Assembly: GCA_963693305.1 (NCBI GenBank)
Contig: OY855906.1
Coordinates: 30,793,491-30,857,490 of the forward strand
DNA: 64,000 nucleotides
From: Meandrina meandrites
Taxonomy: Eukaryota; Cnidaria; Anthozoa; Scleractinia; Meandrinidae
Direction: 5' to 3'
Position 1 is the stretch's first letter, and each line of letters begins with the position of its first letter. The notes under the pieces are model-generated. The model made no database searches. It was not told the origin of the DNA and worked only from the letters and a program-made list of their open reading frames with translations. Below, piece after piece: positions 21,104 to 31,406 of the stretch. Position numbers and translations under genes: made by a program.

Positions 21104-24100
21104 TAAATGGCAAGAACTATAGCGTAAAACAAGTAGAGTACAAATATCTCACGATATTTGTGCTCCGGCCAAAAGATTGGTTTAACGGAATCCGTTTTCC
21201 TCTTGTCTGTGAGATTCAGAAACGGTGGAAAGTCAGCATTTTGGAAAAAAACACGTTGGATAAGGAATCTCTTACAAGCGATTTTAGTTTATAGTATCGC
21301 TGTACACTTTGACTCATTTGTATTTTGACCTGTATTCCAGGGCCTTAGTATATCATATTGACGCGTGATATGGTGTAATACCGTGACAAACGTCGACGCG
21401 ACGGTGAGATCAGAACTGGCTAAGTCAGATGAGTAAAACAGTAAAATTCCGAAACAATAAGCAGGGGATTTGTTGTTCAATAAATCGTTAACGAATCGCA
21501 CTTTTACAGCCAGATAAACTGTGGTTGCGAGTGCTTTGCAAGATGTCGGGCGAGTCCACATATCTCACAAGATGCTGTCATGCACGGTTGAGGCAATTGG
21601 GGAAACACAACACAAAGGCCTTAGCGAGCCTTGCATTCCGACCGCTCGACCAACACGCTTTCATAATACACCGTCAGGGCCTCCCAATAGAAGCGCATTT
21701 TTTTTCGCAGATGCCCAAGCATGTGATCGTCCTGACAATTTGCAATGAAAACGCTTGCTAAAGTAAAAGCAGGCTCTAACATAAGTGAATTTCTTGTAAC
21801 CGGAAGCTTGACCGCACGAGCTTTTGTCGCCTTGTTAGTGACTATTATATTAGCGTCTTGCGTGATGCTAAAGTGCTTTTCACAGATGCAATTTCAGGAG
21901 ATAAAACTTTCAGACCAGTTAAGCTTTCATTGAAGTATTCATTAACAATGTTGAATCAAAGAGATGCAACGGAACCCTTAACAAGAACATACATGGATGT
22001 CTGAGACTCAAACTTAAGCCTGCAAAGATCATTGCCTGTCTAATGGATAGACATCCACCGCAAACCGTTTTTTTTTTTTTCTGGAATGGTGCTTTCAAAT
22101 GATTTAGGCTTGAGCTGCTTATGGAAGCCAGCGTTTATTAAACTCCGATTTTCTTAAAAAACAATTGAAACGGGATTGAAACCCTTGGCGGTACATGTTA
22201 ATCTGAATAACTACGCGATGATACTTTTAAAGTCTTAGTATTATCGGAGATCAGGCTGAGAGAGATCTTAATTTCGCAATTCAGTAATTGTATGTGCTTT
22301 AAAATTAAACCACGCAGATAAACTCGTGGATTGTTAGCCATTTCGGAGCTGGATAATTTTCTTTTTTTTTTTACCGATGTTTGTCATTTCGTGCTTAAAT
22401 GACTTTTATCTTCTCAGATAAGATAAATATCGCCCAGACACACAGGAAAAGCTCCTGTCGCCCTTGCTAACGAGTCAGGAGTTTGCGATAAGATAAACTT
22501 TGGAACACGAAATATATTCACGAAGTATTTTGTGTTTGTTCGTGAAGGAAAACATTACATCAATCGGAAATACTCAGGCAAAAATTTCCGTTAAGTTTTG
22601 GAAGTAGTTTCAAAATGTTGTTTCGAATTGTCTGTGTCAACCACATTACTTTAGTTTGGACTTTAGCCAATGCGGCAGACTTGTGCTTGATCCGTTTTAA
22701 GCTAAAATCAGATAAGAATAACTGTGCCATTAAACGGCGCAATCTAGTAGGCTTTTGAAGAGCTTAACAAAACAACCCTGTCTAAAAAGTAACTGCAGCC
22801 GTGAATTACGAAAAATCACTGATGCGATCATATCAGTTTCTTTTATCCATTCATATCTCACATCTTTCACAGCTTAACGCTTATTATTATAAAGCGACTG
22901 AAAAGCAAAGAAAAACACATCCTGGACAACAGGTTCTTTTCCATCCCAGATGATTCTTGAATATATGCATAAGCCGACCCGGTCCGTGAATACGAGACAA
23001 GATCTCTGTTGCTAAAAGATTGGAAGACCTTGGAAGATGTTTTTTCGAACGCGTTATCGATGTCTGTTTTCGGCGTTCACTACTAAGACATAAACATAAA
23101 CATACTTTATTTCTATTTATGTCTTCCCGAATGGTCTCGTGTTTCTGGATAGTAACCCTGTAAAGGTAACACGCTTAGAAAGGTACTCTTGAAAATCTGT
23201 CCCCTGCGCGACAGACATCAATTCCCTTTATTTCTGCTTCTTCTCGCTGTACGATATGTCTCCTTACTCTGCATTGAAACCCCTACCCTGAAAACCTGTT
23301 CTCTGTTCCAGAACTGATGCTACATTGGATTGCATTTTATCGAATCAAATGACTTTTCTTTTCTAAAGAGCCGAAGTTATTACTGTTTTTCAGACTAGAA
23401 CAGCTCAGTCAAAAATCGCCAAACGTTTTCCAATGTAGCGCTCATTTCACAACAAAGAAGAGAATGAACTACATTGTACAGTAAAACACGGATTGCACTA
23501 ACTAGAGATGATACGAAATCCCGGGTACGAAACATCTAAATAAACTCAAGAGAACATAAATTTTGCCAGAGAGACTCGAAAAATTAAAGAAACTAACTAG
23601 GCGGAAAAAATATTTCAGTGCAATGTCTTAAAAATATCGCGAAAATAAAACATGGCTCAGATTTTTCAGGAGGACCTTCATCGCTTCCATTGCTACGCCA
23701 GTTGGTACTGCTCAAAAAGGGCCGGGTTTGTTACAGATGTCACTTCGCCCTCCTTCAAGCTCTTTTTAAAAGTGGCTGCATCAAGGCAATGAATGGTTTT
23801 AATTAGAACTATAAATATCGCACAGCTGAAACGATTCCAAAAATATGTAGGTTTGAAACGTTAGTGCTAGAAGACTTAATTGTTAAATTATTAGGGTATC
23901 AGTAAAATATGTGTTTTCTTTAATATTCGAAGTTCTCTGTGTTGCTTTTACTAAGCGGAAGCACTGCGGAATGTTTTCAAACGGAAATGAACTCAACAGA
24001 CCAAAGACTATTAAGAGATAAACTGGTCGCACCACAAAAATACGAGAAATGCGTCAACATTTGCCGTGTTATCAATTCCAACCAAACAACATACTTGCTC

Positions 24101-25919
24101 AATTTTTCAGTTGTTGTTGTTGAGATGACAGACATGTTGAGAGCTAAAGAACCTAAAGTTGCTTTCCCCATCCTTGAAAATGGTACTTTTCGTAAACCCT
24201 TTGAAATGCGAATGCCGTCCTTCCTGAACTGCACGCCGTTGTACAGGACCATTTCTAATCAGTAGTGTAGCAGCTCTCATAAGCTTGAAAATTCTGCTGG
24301 TCCTCTACAGTTCTAAGTGTAGCAGTTGCTATTGTTTTGGTGGCTAGGGGCATTGTTCCTGTTGTTTGTTCTATTGTTCCCTCGAAGGGAAGCGAGCCAT
24401 TCATGAATTTATTGCATTTACAAACTTGTATGAGCATGAAGCATATTTCAGATATTTGACTTTACTGACTTAACTGTTCTGTGAATTTTTGCAGAAACTG
24501 TGTTAGTCTTGAAAGTCTTGAAACTGGACAGCTGTCACCTAATAACATAGCTTTTTTGCAGTGCCTTCAAGCACTTTTGAATTTGACGGATACAGTCCCC
24601 ACTTCAACTTCCATTCAAAGAGAGGGGAAGAGCAATTTCTTAGTGTTTTGGATCGTTTTGTTGTAGTTTGTTCCTGTACAATATATCTGTAAACACAATA
24701 TTTGATCATCACACCTCAGACCTATTAAACCTTGATTAAAAACAAATGTTGAAAGCTCGCAGTTAGTCTGTGGGACCCTGTGGGCGAGCAAGACGTGGAA
24801 AGACGGACTACAGAGCTGCGGTAAGCGAGGACGATTGCTCAAAACAATTTCGCAGCATGAAAAGCAGTCTTTCATGTTTCAAATACATGTTTGTGAGAGC
24901 CAAGCCCAATAAATAAATGTTCTATTTTCTTTGTGCAACGTTTCTACTGTATATTCTGTATATTAAAAGTGAAAAAAAACGGCAAAAGGCTTGTTTGTAT
25001 GTTGATAAATGGCAAATTAAGATTTTCAGTCCTGAAACGATTTATCATACACATATTTGCTAATTAATGTCCATAAGGTTAAGCCCTTGCCAGCCAAGAT
25101 GATTTATTTGCTGGTGAAATCTGTGAAACAAGGACAATTAACGAAATAACAGCGATTATTACACTTCAACCGGAAGCCATTTTGAGTCTTTATAAACCTC
25201 TCTAAACTAATTTCACGGCGAAACAACGTTGTTTACCAAAATTGATGGGAAAGTGAAAAATTCCAGACCAGTTACAAACACAATAGAACATTGAGACAGA
25301 AATCCATGCAGCCCCGGGAATTTCCTCCAAGACCCGACCGTATTTCATTGCAAAGGTACCGCAAATTAGGCGCTCTCGTTTCATCTATCATCGATCCTTC
25401 TGGATAGTTCACACAATTACTGAGAGCCTCTTCTGTGAATGACAATCTGTCCCTTTTGGACAAACATAGCCTTCCCATTGGTTGATCCTCGACTCGATTC
25501 CAAGGCTTGATAAGCGCATTATCGACTGGTCGGCGGGTGTAAAAGCATCGTATTCCCCCTGTCAGAAGGTCATTTGTATCCATTTGTAGTCATTTATCTC
25601 GTGGGTGTTAACGTTACAGCTAGCGGCCATCGGAACGCTGTTGATCGTAAGCTTTCGTTTTCTTAAACGGGCATCTACAAAAAAACAAAGGTCTGCAGGA
25701 CAAACCGCTAATTATTTCAAGAATTCGACAACAAAAGGTAAGTGTTAATTATTATTTTTTTTTTGACATTTTTTTCAGCTCCTAGCATGTTCTTCCAAAA
25801 GCGCATGGCCAGAGTTTGGATTAGAAAAGCGCCCTGTGGAAACTGATCCCATCGAATTTAACGACATTTATACCTGTTCTTCTCCACCTGTTAGATCGGT
25901 CGAGTTTTCAACGACAAAA
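21104..25919. other. Intergenic, no gene recognised
   Basis: About 4.8 kb with only short unrecognised ORFs, the longest about 108 codons near 23939. A 5' exon of the C1q-family gene may end near 25737: CAAAAG followed by GTAAGTG is a good donor, and a TTTTTTCAG acceptor sits at 25778. That would imply an implausibly short 41-bp intron. Confidence 0.45.
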
Positions 25920-26030
25920 ATGCGGGTGAACCTCATTTTCGCGTTTTTCCTGGTGATGGAATTAGCGAACATGGCATCATGTGGCAAGAAGATTTCGGGA
26001 CCAAGGCGATCCCGCAACTCGTTCACGCTG
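25920..26030 (+). CDS. C1QTNF12/ERFE-like: C1q-family secreted protein, alternative first coding exon A (signal peptide)
   Basis: This exon is 111 nt (37 codons, phase 0), from ATG at 25920 to a GTAAGATAG donor at 26031. The translation has a basic start and a hydrophobic stretch (MRVNLIFAFFLVMELANMA), typical of a signal peptide, then a basic tail (GPRRSRNS). Phase 0 lets it splice in frame to the exon at 45446, just as exon B does. It is therefore either an alternative first exon of the same gene or the first exon of an unseen neighbour. The splice would span about 19.4 kb, including the virus-like element. Confidence 0.55.
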
Positions 26031-27106
26031 GTAAGATAGTTTTGCATTTTTGGTAATTGTTCACATTGTCTTAATATGTAACAAACAACAGCAAGAACTG
26101 AGCCTTGAAAAGATCAAAAATGTGTGCGGAGAAATGAATTATTAGATAAACCATGACAAACGCAAGAGGCATATCTTGACCCCCCGTTACCGCAGACAAA
26201 TTTCATATTTACCCCATGTCCGTGTGATAAAGTCCAGCACGGACTCCACATTCGAAAAATGTAGGAAATTGTTCCCATTATAACACAAAAGTTGCGGTCG
26301 GAAAGAATACAGCAAACAAACAAGTAGTTCTTTAGTTATTTAAAGAAATCGTGAGAGCAAAAGCTCAGGAAAGGAGAGATTTTTTTTTTTTGCAAGAGTA
26401 TATGGCTTTCATCAAGCTTCGTAAAAAACCGTGACTCCAGGACTTCTTGTCTGTGAAAAACGCCGTCAACTGAGAAGACAAATTGTTTCCGCGGTGAATT
26501 TTTAGCACACCGAAAACATTCCTGTTTGGTTTTTCTTAATTCACACGAAATTACAATCCTAAGTTGTCAAAGATTTTTTTGTACAGTGTGAAAATTGGCA
26601 AGGTGACAGAAGCATGCTTAGTTTGGAAACGGTTGGAGGTCCCACGACAGCCAAGTGTCAATCAAACGCACGACTCCTCCCCACCAATTAGGAATATAAT
26701 CACCAACTTAATTGAATCCTTATCGTTAATTTGTTGGGCGGGGCTTAAAAGAACCTATGGGGTTGAATTGTACAATCTGCTAAAACTTTTCAAGTTTTTA
26801 GCATATCAAATATTTTTATAACCAATTCTGTGGCTTACGAACGTGGCGCGTGAGCTGTGACGAAACGAAATAGCTTTCGTAAAGTTTTCTACAGAAGTGT
26901 GGTTCCGTATTTTATCATCTCTAATCTCTCGACATTTCCATATCGCATGAAACTTGCCTGCCAAGGCCATTGGCACTCGGCTTAAATTGATGCCCAAATA
27001 AATACATTCGAGAAATCGATGGTATCATCGCGACCTTAACCCTGAAGGGAAATACCAATATTATATTTCTTAATTCTGCGACCTCCCGTGCAACACGGGT
27101 TAGACA
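26031..27106. other. Non-coding between alternative first exons
   Basis: About 1.1 kb with no recognisable exon. It is presumed intron of transcripts from exon A and upstream promoter region for exon B. Confidence 0.45.
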
Positions 27107-27113
27107 TATAAAT
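27107..27113 (+). promoter_or_regulatory. TATA-like box before exon B
   Basis: TATAAAT lies 75 nt before the ATG of exon B (27182). The position fits a core promoter with a leader of about 45 nt. No transcript evidence. Confidence 0.4.
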
Positions 27114-27181
27114 TAAACGCCACGTTGGGTTTTAAGCCAGTTTCTTTTGCTCGTTGTCTGTCGCGCGTTCTCTACAAGAAG

Positions 27182-27367
27182 ATGGCTCATCTTCAATATT
27201 TGGGCGTTGCTCGTACTCTGTTCTTTGCCACAGTCACCCTTCTGTTTTGCCTCCAAATTACGAACGTTTCTCCTACCGGGAGCTCAACGGGAGTATCAAC
27301 AGCGCAAACGTCTCAAGGTAATCGAGGGAAAAGCAAGGAAATACCTACAAGCCTCGAGAATTCAAAC
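27182..27367 (+). CDS. C1QTNF12/ERFE-like: C1q-family secreted protein, first coding exon B (signal peptide and linker)
   Basis: This exon is 186 nt (62 codons, phase 0), from ATG at 27182 to a GTAAGATA donor at 27368. The start MAHLQYLGVARTLFF with a following hydrophobic stretch (ATVTLLFCLQITNV) is a signal peptide or signal anchor. A Ser/Thr-rich linker follows. It joins in frame to [11 protein letters not shown] at 45446. With this first exon the full protein is 316 residues, close to the roughly 300-350 residues usual for adipolin and erythroferrone. The intron to the next exon is 18 kb and contains the 14.7-kb virus-like element. Confidence 0.75.
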
Positions 27368-28832
27368 GTAAGATATTTTTCATGTTTGTGCTTTTGTTAA
27401 AGGGTTGTCCGATGAGATATCTTAGTTTCGGACCAACAGATGGTAAGCGTACGTGAGGGGTTCCCTTTTCCCACGCCCCACCGTTCGCCATCCTCAACCA
27501 TTGGGATTCGTTATCAACAAATGGCGAGTAATTGTACTGACATTTTCCCAATGGGGTGTCTTTGTGCTCTTAGACAGCCCTTGAAAAGATGGAACCATCG
27601 GTGTGAAGATAAAGAACTACGATCGTATTGGATTTTAAGTGCTTTTTGCATCAAAATTTTGGTCGGCACCGCGCTGAACGCGTTTTTCGAATGACTGCAA
27701 TGATTTCTATTTTTGGATCAGGCCTTCGACCGATAAGAAAGCTATGCGTTATGTTTTCGTTACTGCTAATTCTGTTGCCAGAAAATGTCAATAAACAAAG
27801 ATGGAACAGGAACATTTTCTTTAAAAGGAGTGTTTATCTCGAGTCGGTCTCTTTTAGTGCCTTTGTCTCAAACAGTACGGTCTTTCGACTTGTATTTAAA
27901 CTGCCATCATGTTGGTGTCAGAGGTTCTCGTCTTTTTTTTACGTGCTGTTCAAGATGACACGAAACTTTTAAATTATCTTTGCAACAGATTAGAGTCGAA
28001 GACGAACAAATTACTGAAGAATGACCACGCATCTAATTTCATCTCATTATATTGTCAAACATGTATAACTTTCGTATCTTGTAAAAAAAAAGTCAGTTGC
28101 ATGTCTTGAGTTTATCACAACTCTGAGAAAAAAATCATTAAAACAAATATATCAAAATCGTCATCAGCTTAACTAAAGATGTGACACTTCAACTAGTAAC
28201 TCTAATGCTTATTTGGCCAAACAACGTCAGTTTGCAGTTGAAAGTAAGACCTTCTGTCAGCGCAAAAGCGAAAAGCGCCGAAACACATGAAGACTTTTTA
28301 AAGCATTTTGTTTCTACGACTTCCAGCCAACAACTTCAGAACTCAAAACAGAACTAAGTTCTTCTGTCGGTCAAATCTGAAAAAACATGTTTTCGATTAA
28401 GCTACGCAAGCTAGTTGTTGTAAAAACAGGTCATTAAAGTTTTAGACCGTTGATTGATTCTACAGGAACCCGCATCACGTTTATTTAAGATGTTGACATT
28501 TTCACACAGAATCACCCATCGTTCTCGCTTATCGCTTGTTCCGTATGTCATCTAATCCAAACCGTTTGAAGTCTCAAAATAGGAATGAAATAGCGGTCAT
28601 AACCTTTAATAAAACTGTCTGAAAAGCGTGAACAGACAAACTTTAATTGAAGGAATTCGTGCAATGATCATGTATGTTTCTACAAATTATCTGTGTGTAG
28701 AATATAATACGATGGGTTTGAAATACCTTTTCTGACAGTCAGACTTCCATACAAGGGCATTATTTTTTGATTTTTCGCTCCAAATTCTGACCGCATGTTT
28801 TTTTTAAGGTCATTCTTCGGAAATGGAGATGA
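27368..28832. other. 5' part of the long intron of the C1q-family gene
   Basis: Intron sequence between exon B and the virus-like element. No exon, RNA gene or repeat could be supported. Confidence 0.5.
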
Positions 28833-28837
28833 AAGGG
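28833..28837 (+). repeat. Target site duplication, left copy (AAGGG)
   Basis: AAGGG directly abuts the left terminal repeat (AGTAGG). The same AAGGG directly follows the right terminal repeat at 43575-43579. Five bases are exactly shared; the sixth differs (A before the left copy, T after the right copy). This is the signature of integrase-mediated insertion. Confidence 0.8.
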
Positions 28838-29058
28838 AGTAGGTATAAAAGGCCGACATCAAGACAGAATTTTGAAATCTGACCGAGGAAAAATCAAATT
28901 CCCCCTTAATTCCTCGATAAAACATACTCGCATCATCTCGTGATAAAATCCTCGATAAATTATGTATCTTGTAAAAGTGAAAATTTCAGCTTAAAGGAAT
29001 CTTTCATGATTAATAATAATGGAGAACCAGACGGTAAAACAGCTGAAGGTCCTTGCCA
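28838..29058 (+). repeat. Left terminal inverted repeat (221 bp)
   Basis: Matches the reverse complement of 43354-43574 over its full length with no difference found by eye. It begins AGTAGGTATAAAAGG and ends inside the coding start of the ORF at 29019, at CCTTGCCA. Two internal TCGATAAA blocks occur (near 28914 and 28951), with a third just past the repeat near 29201. Confidence 0.95.
28844..28852 (+). promoter_or_regulatory. TATA-box-like sequence at the element terminus
   Basis: TATAAAAGG, a textbook TATA box facing inward, begins six bases inside the left end. Its mirror image sits at 43560-43568. It lies about 170 nt before the first ORF. It could drive an inward transcript from each end or simply be part of the terminal sequence recognised by the integrase. 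Confidence 0.4.
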
Positions 29059-29207
29059 GGGATAAATCTGATGAAGAATTAAAGAAACGAGGGTTTAAAC
29101 AACCCCCATCAAACAGAATTATCACAGTTGATGAATATATGCAGATCTTAATACATAACTATAATGTAATTATGAAAGAGATTCACGAGCATAGTCAACC
29201 TCGATAA
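29019..29207 (+). CDS. Small protein sharing its start with the polymerase gene
   Basis: The 62-residue ORF begins inside the left terminal repeat. Its first 13 residues (MENQTVKQLKVLA) are identical to the polymerase N terminus. Past the repeat the sequence becomes unrelated (RGFKQPPSNRIITVDEYMQ). A TTAAAGGA box precedes the ATG by 20 nt, as for the polymerase. An out-of-frame ATG lies 13 nt upstream and reads a short overlapping ORF. It may be a genuine small protein with half of a SAP-like helix pair, or a by-product of the repeat boundary falling in a gene. Confidence 0.5.
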   Translation: MENQTVKQLKVLARDKSDEELKKRGFKQPPSNRIITVDEYMQILIHNYNVIMKEIHEHSQPR

Positions 29208-29266
29208 ATTATATATCTTTTAAAAGTGAATTTTAGGTTTAAAGAAATGTTTAATGATTAATAAGT

Positions 29267-29659
29267 ATGGAGAAACAATCAGTCAAAGAGTTAAAGGCTA
29301 TCGCAAGAGAGAGGGGAATTAAAGGTTATTATAAAATGAAAAGAGCAGAGCTTTTAGAGGTGTTGGGTATCGAAGAGAGTGAACAACCAAAAAAATGCTC
29401 ACATGGCAGACAGAGATATCAATGTAGAGAGTGTAAAGGAAAAGGCATCTGCCCTCATGGTCGACGTAAATCTCATTGCAAAGACTGTAAAGGTTGTGAA
29501 ATCTGTCAACATAATCGAAAGAGATATGATTGTAAAGAGTGCGGTGGAAAAGGAATCTGTCCTCACGAGAGACAGAGAGCTTTCTGTAAAGATTGCGGAG
29601 GATCGCAGATCTGTCAACACGGTAGACAGAAGTCAAGATGTAAAGAGTGTAAGACATAA
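29267..29659 (+). CDS. SAP-like module fused to Cys/His zinc-binding repeats
   Basis: The protein has 130 residues. Residues 1-36 (EKQSVKELKAIARERGIKGYY, then KMKRAELLEVLG) are a diverged copy of the polymerase N-terminal module and look like a SAP/Rho-N type helix-extended-helix DNA-binding motif. From about residue 43, six or seven short units follow (CSHGRQRYQCRECKG, ICPHGRRKSHCKDCKG, ICQHNRKRYDCKECGG and so on), each with a C-x-H and a C-x2-C pair, suiting serial zinc binding. The 5' region (29201-29266) is a diverged copy of the terminal-repeat promoter, with TTTAAAGA 21 nt before the ATG. It probably binds DNA or RNA and may be an early regulator. Function is inferred only from composition. 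Confidence 0.75.
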   Translation: MEKQSVKELKAIARERGIKGYYKMKRAELLEVLGIEESEQPKKCSHGRQRYQCRECKGKGICPHGRRKSHCKDCKGCEICQHNRKRYDCKECGGKGICPHERQRAFCKDCGGSQICQHGRQKSRCKECKT

Positions 29660-29672
29660 CTTTACCTTAACC

Positions 29673-29701
29673 TTTTCATAACTAGACTCAAGTTATGAAA
29701 A
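29673..29701. terminator. Perfect hairpin between convergent genes
   Basis: An 11-bp perfect stem (TTTTCATAACT with AGTTATGAAAA) and a 7-nt loop (AGACTCA) lie in the 54-bp gap between the converging ORFs ending at 29659 (plus) and 29714 (minus). The position suggests a bidirectional transcript end or RNA-processing signal. Function is inferred. Confidence 0.5.
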
Positions 29702-29713
29702 TTCTCATCTCAT

Positions 29714-31309
29714 TTATCGAAACATAAACCAAGCTAATCCGCCGACGACAATCGTAATCACCGCAAGATTAATCTCATGTTTCGTTGCGTCCGGCTTAGC
29801 CGGTGGTTTATCAGGCTCTTTCTCCTCAACCACAGGTTTACTCTTATTAACCTTCTTCACAACCGAAGTGTGAGGTAACAGTACCTTACTCTTTCCGAGG
29901 TTATGTTTTACTCCGACAGATACACTCTTCGAATTGACATCCGTATTAACTCCCAATTTCATGGATGGTTCGACACGTTTCAGTCTATTGTTATAACCGA
30001 TCGTACTCTCTGTATTTAGCACCATTCTCGACGGCATTAACCACGTACCCGGAGAGACGGCTAAATCGAGCTTAACCTTTGCCTCCTGTACAGCGAGTTG
30101 AAATCTCTGTACACTCTTACTTATGTCCGGTTGTTTAATCGCATCCTCTAATAATACGAGAAACTCTTGTCGAACCTCCTGCGCACTTCCCGTGTTTCCG
30201 AGAATGCTGCTTCTTACGTTCACCTGCGCACCCAATACGCAGTAGACTAAAGCTTCGATCGATTGATTCAATCTCGCCTGACCGGCGTTCGTCAATCCGT
30301 TAGATACCCTCGTGAGAAAGTATTCATAACCATTATCTATATCTTTGTTCAATATGTACTGTAGAAGATTACCTTTCGATCCCTCTCCTCCCTCTTCGCT
30401 GAATTTAAAAAATCCGGGATAGGAAGAATTGGCCTTAGACGGACCGACCCAAGAGACCCAAATGTACACAGATCCTAAACCGTGATTCTCTCCTTTATGA
30501 CAGCGAAAGTCACTATCGGTCGGAATATTAAACTCTTTACAGATTCTCTTATAAGCAGGAGTGTCGTATCTGTTATCCTTCTCATTAAAGGGAGGATCAC
30601 CGGGTAAAGCGATAGAACTCTGTATTCCTCCCATCTGAAACAGGATTCTCCTAATCGTAAAGTAGACGTGAAACCAGAGAATGGCTCGTATCTGCGGTGG
30701 AAGTTTGAGTTCATGGTCAGTCGCATCCATCCCACCGATCTTCTCCTCTAATAATGAACGAAGGCTTACCCCGCAACCTGTCGTCGCACACCAGACAGCG
30801 AAGTTAAGCTGCTGCGGCCAATACCGCATATTAGGTCTGTTCAACCATTCATGCGACTCTTTTGAAGAGGTGTGTTTAATCACCGTATTCGTAAATATAT
30901 CTCTGACAGGTACGGAGAAAGAGTCTGTGGGCGTAGCGAATATATCGAGTCTCTTTAACTTCTCTCTCAAGTTGAGGCTCTTCAGCGGTCGACTCTCACC
31001 GAAATCGATCGCAGGAATCGGTAATGAGGGATGAGGATTAAGTGTCAACTCTAACGGAAAATCCACGGGAAGACCCAACGCTTTTTTCATCTCGTCGGGA
31101 AAGTACATAGTATACTGCAATCTTTTCTTATCGAAGACTTCATACTCTGAACCGTACCTTCCGACGAATTTGACATGCTCTTCTTTATTCTCTCTATCGT
31201 ATCTTTCAAATACTCGTCGGAATTTAGACAGGACGGCATGGGGATACCGTTCGAGAAATCTGTTCCACAGAGATTTAGGTTCGGGTTTATCATCTTTCTG
31301 ATTGCTCAT
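29714..31309 (-). CDS. Virion-associated protein of unknown function with C-terminal membrane anchor
   Basis: This 531-residue protein starts at ATG 31309; a TTTAAAAAC box lies 19 nt before it. It is the largest gene of the minus-strand virion block after the polymerase. The central part contains NMRYWPQQLNFAVWCATTGC, and GVSLRSLLEEKIGG follows; a basic, Lys/Pro-rich stretch precedes a terminal hydrophobic segment (INLAVITIVVGGLAWFMF) ending at Arg. That tail looks like a single-pass C-terminal anchor. I know of no named domain, though I recall similar proteins in cnidarian genomes. Candidate roles are the penton or a minor capsid protein, or a membrane-linked virion component. It is the last gene of the block and converges with the zinc-repeat gene. 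Confidence 0.85.
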   Translation of the reverse strand: MSNQKDDKPEPKSLWNRFLERYPHAVLSKFRRVFERYDRENKEEHVKFVGRYGSEYEVFDKKRLQYTMYFPDEMKKALGLPVDFPLELTLNPHPSLPIPAIDFGESRPLKSLNLREKLKRLDIFATPTDSFSVPVRDIFTNTVIKHTSSKESHEWLNRPNMRYWPQQLNFAVWCATTGCGVSLRSLLEEKIGGMDATDHELKLPPQIRAILWFHVYFTIRRILFQMGGIQSSIALPGDPPFNEKDNRYDTPAYKRICKEFNIPTDSDFRCHKGENHGLGSVYIWVSWVGPSKANSSYPGFFKFSEEGGEGSKGNLLQYILNKDIDNGYEYFLTRVSNGLTNAGQARLNQSIEALVYCVLGAQVNVRSSILGNTGSAQEVRQEFLVLLEDAIKQPDISKSVQRFQLAVQEAKVKLDLAVSPGTWLMPSRMVLNTESTIGYNNRLKRVEPSMKLGVNTDVNSKSVSVGVKHNLGKSKVLLPHTSVVKKVNKSKPVVEEKEPDKPPAKPDATKHEINLAVITIVVGGLAWFMFR

Positions 31310-31406
31310 ATCTATTTATCAATAATATGTTTTTAAACAAAGTAAGGATTATAGGGAGGATCTCTGACTGACTCATCTCTCGACAAGACTATCATACAGT
31401 TACAGC

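Noticed and set aside
23939..24265. 108-codon ORF, possible secreted protein
   Set aside because: It lacks an ATG at the stated start and shows no domain, splice context or homologue that I recognise.
25738..25778. Possible 41-bp intron (GTAAGTG to TTTCAG) before exon A
   Set aside because: Too short for typical animal splicing. The poly-T run could imitate an acceptor; transcript data would be needed.
29399..29650. Short regular repeats that could suggest a CRISPR-like array
   Set aside because: The periodicity is in codons of a zinc-repeat protein; there are no identical repeats with unique spacers, and the DNA is eukaryotic.
29319..29657. Antisense ORFs over the zinc-repeat gene
   Set aside because: They mirror the repetitive sense gene and have no promoter box or recognisable domain.
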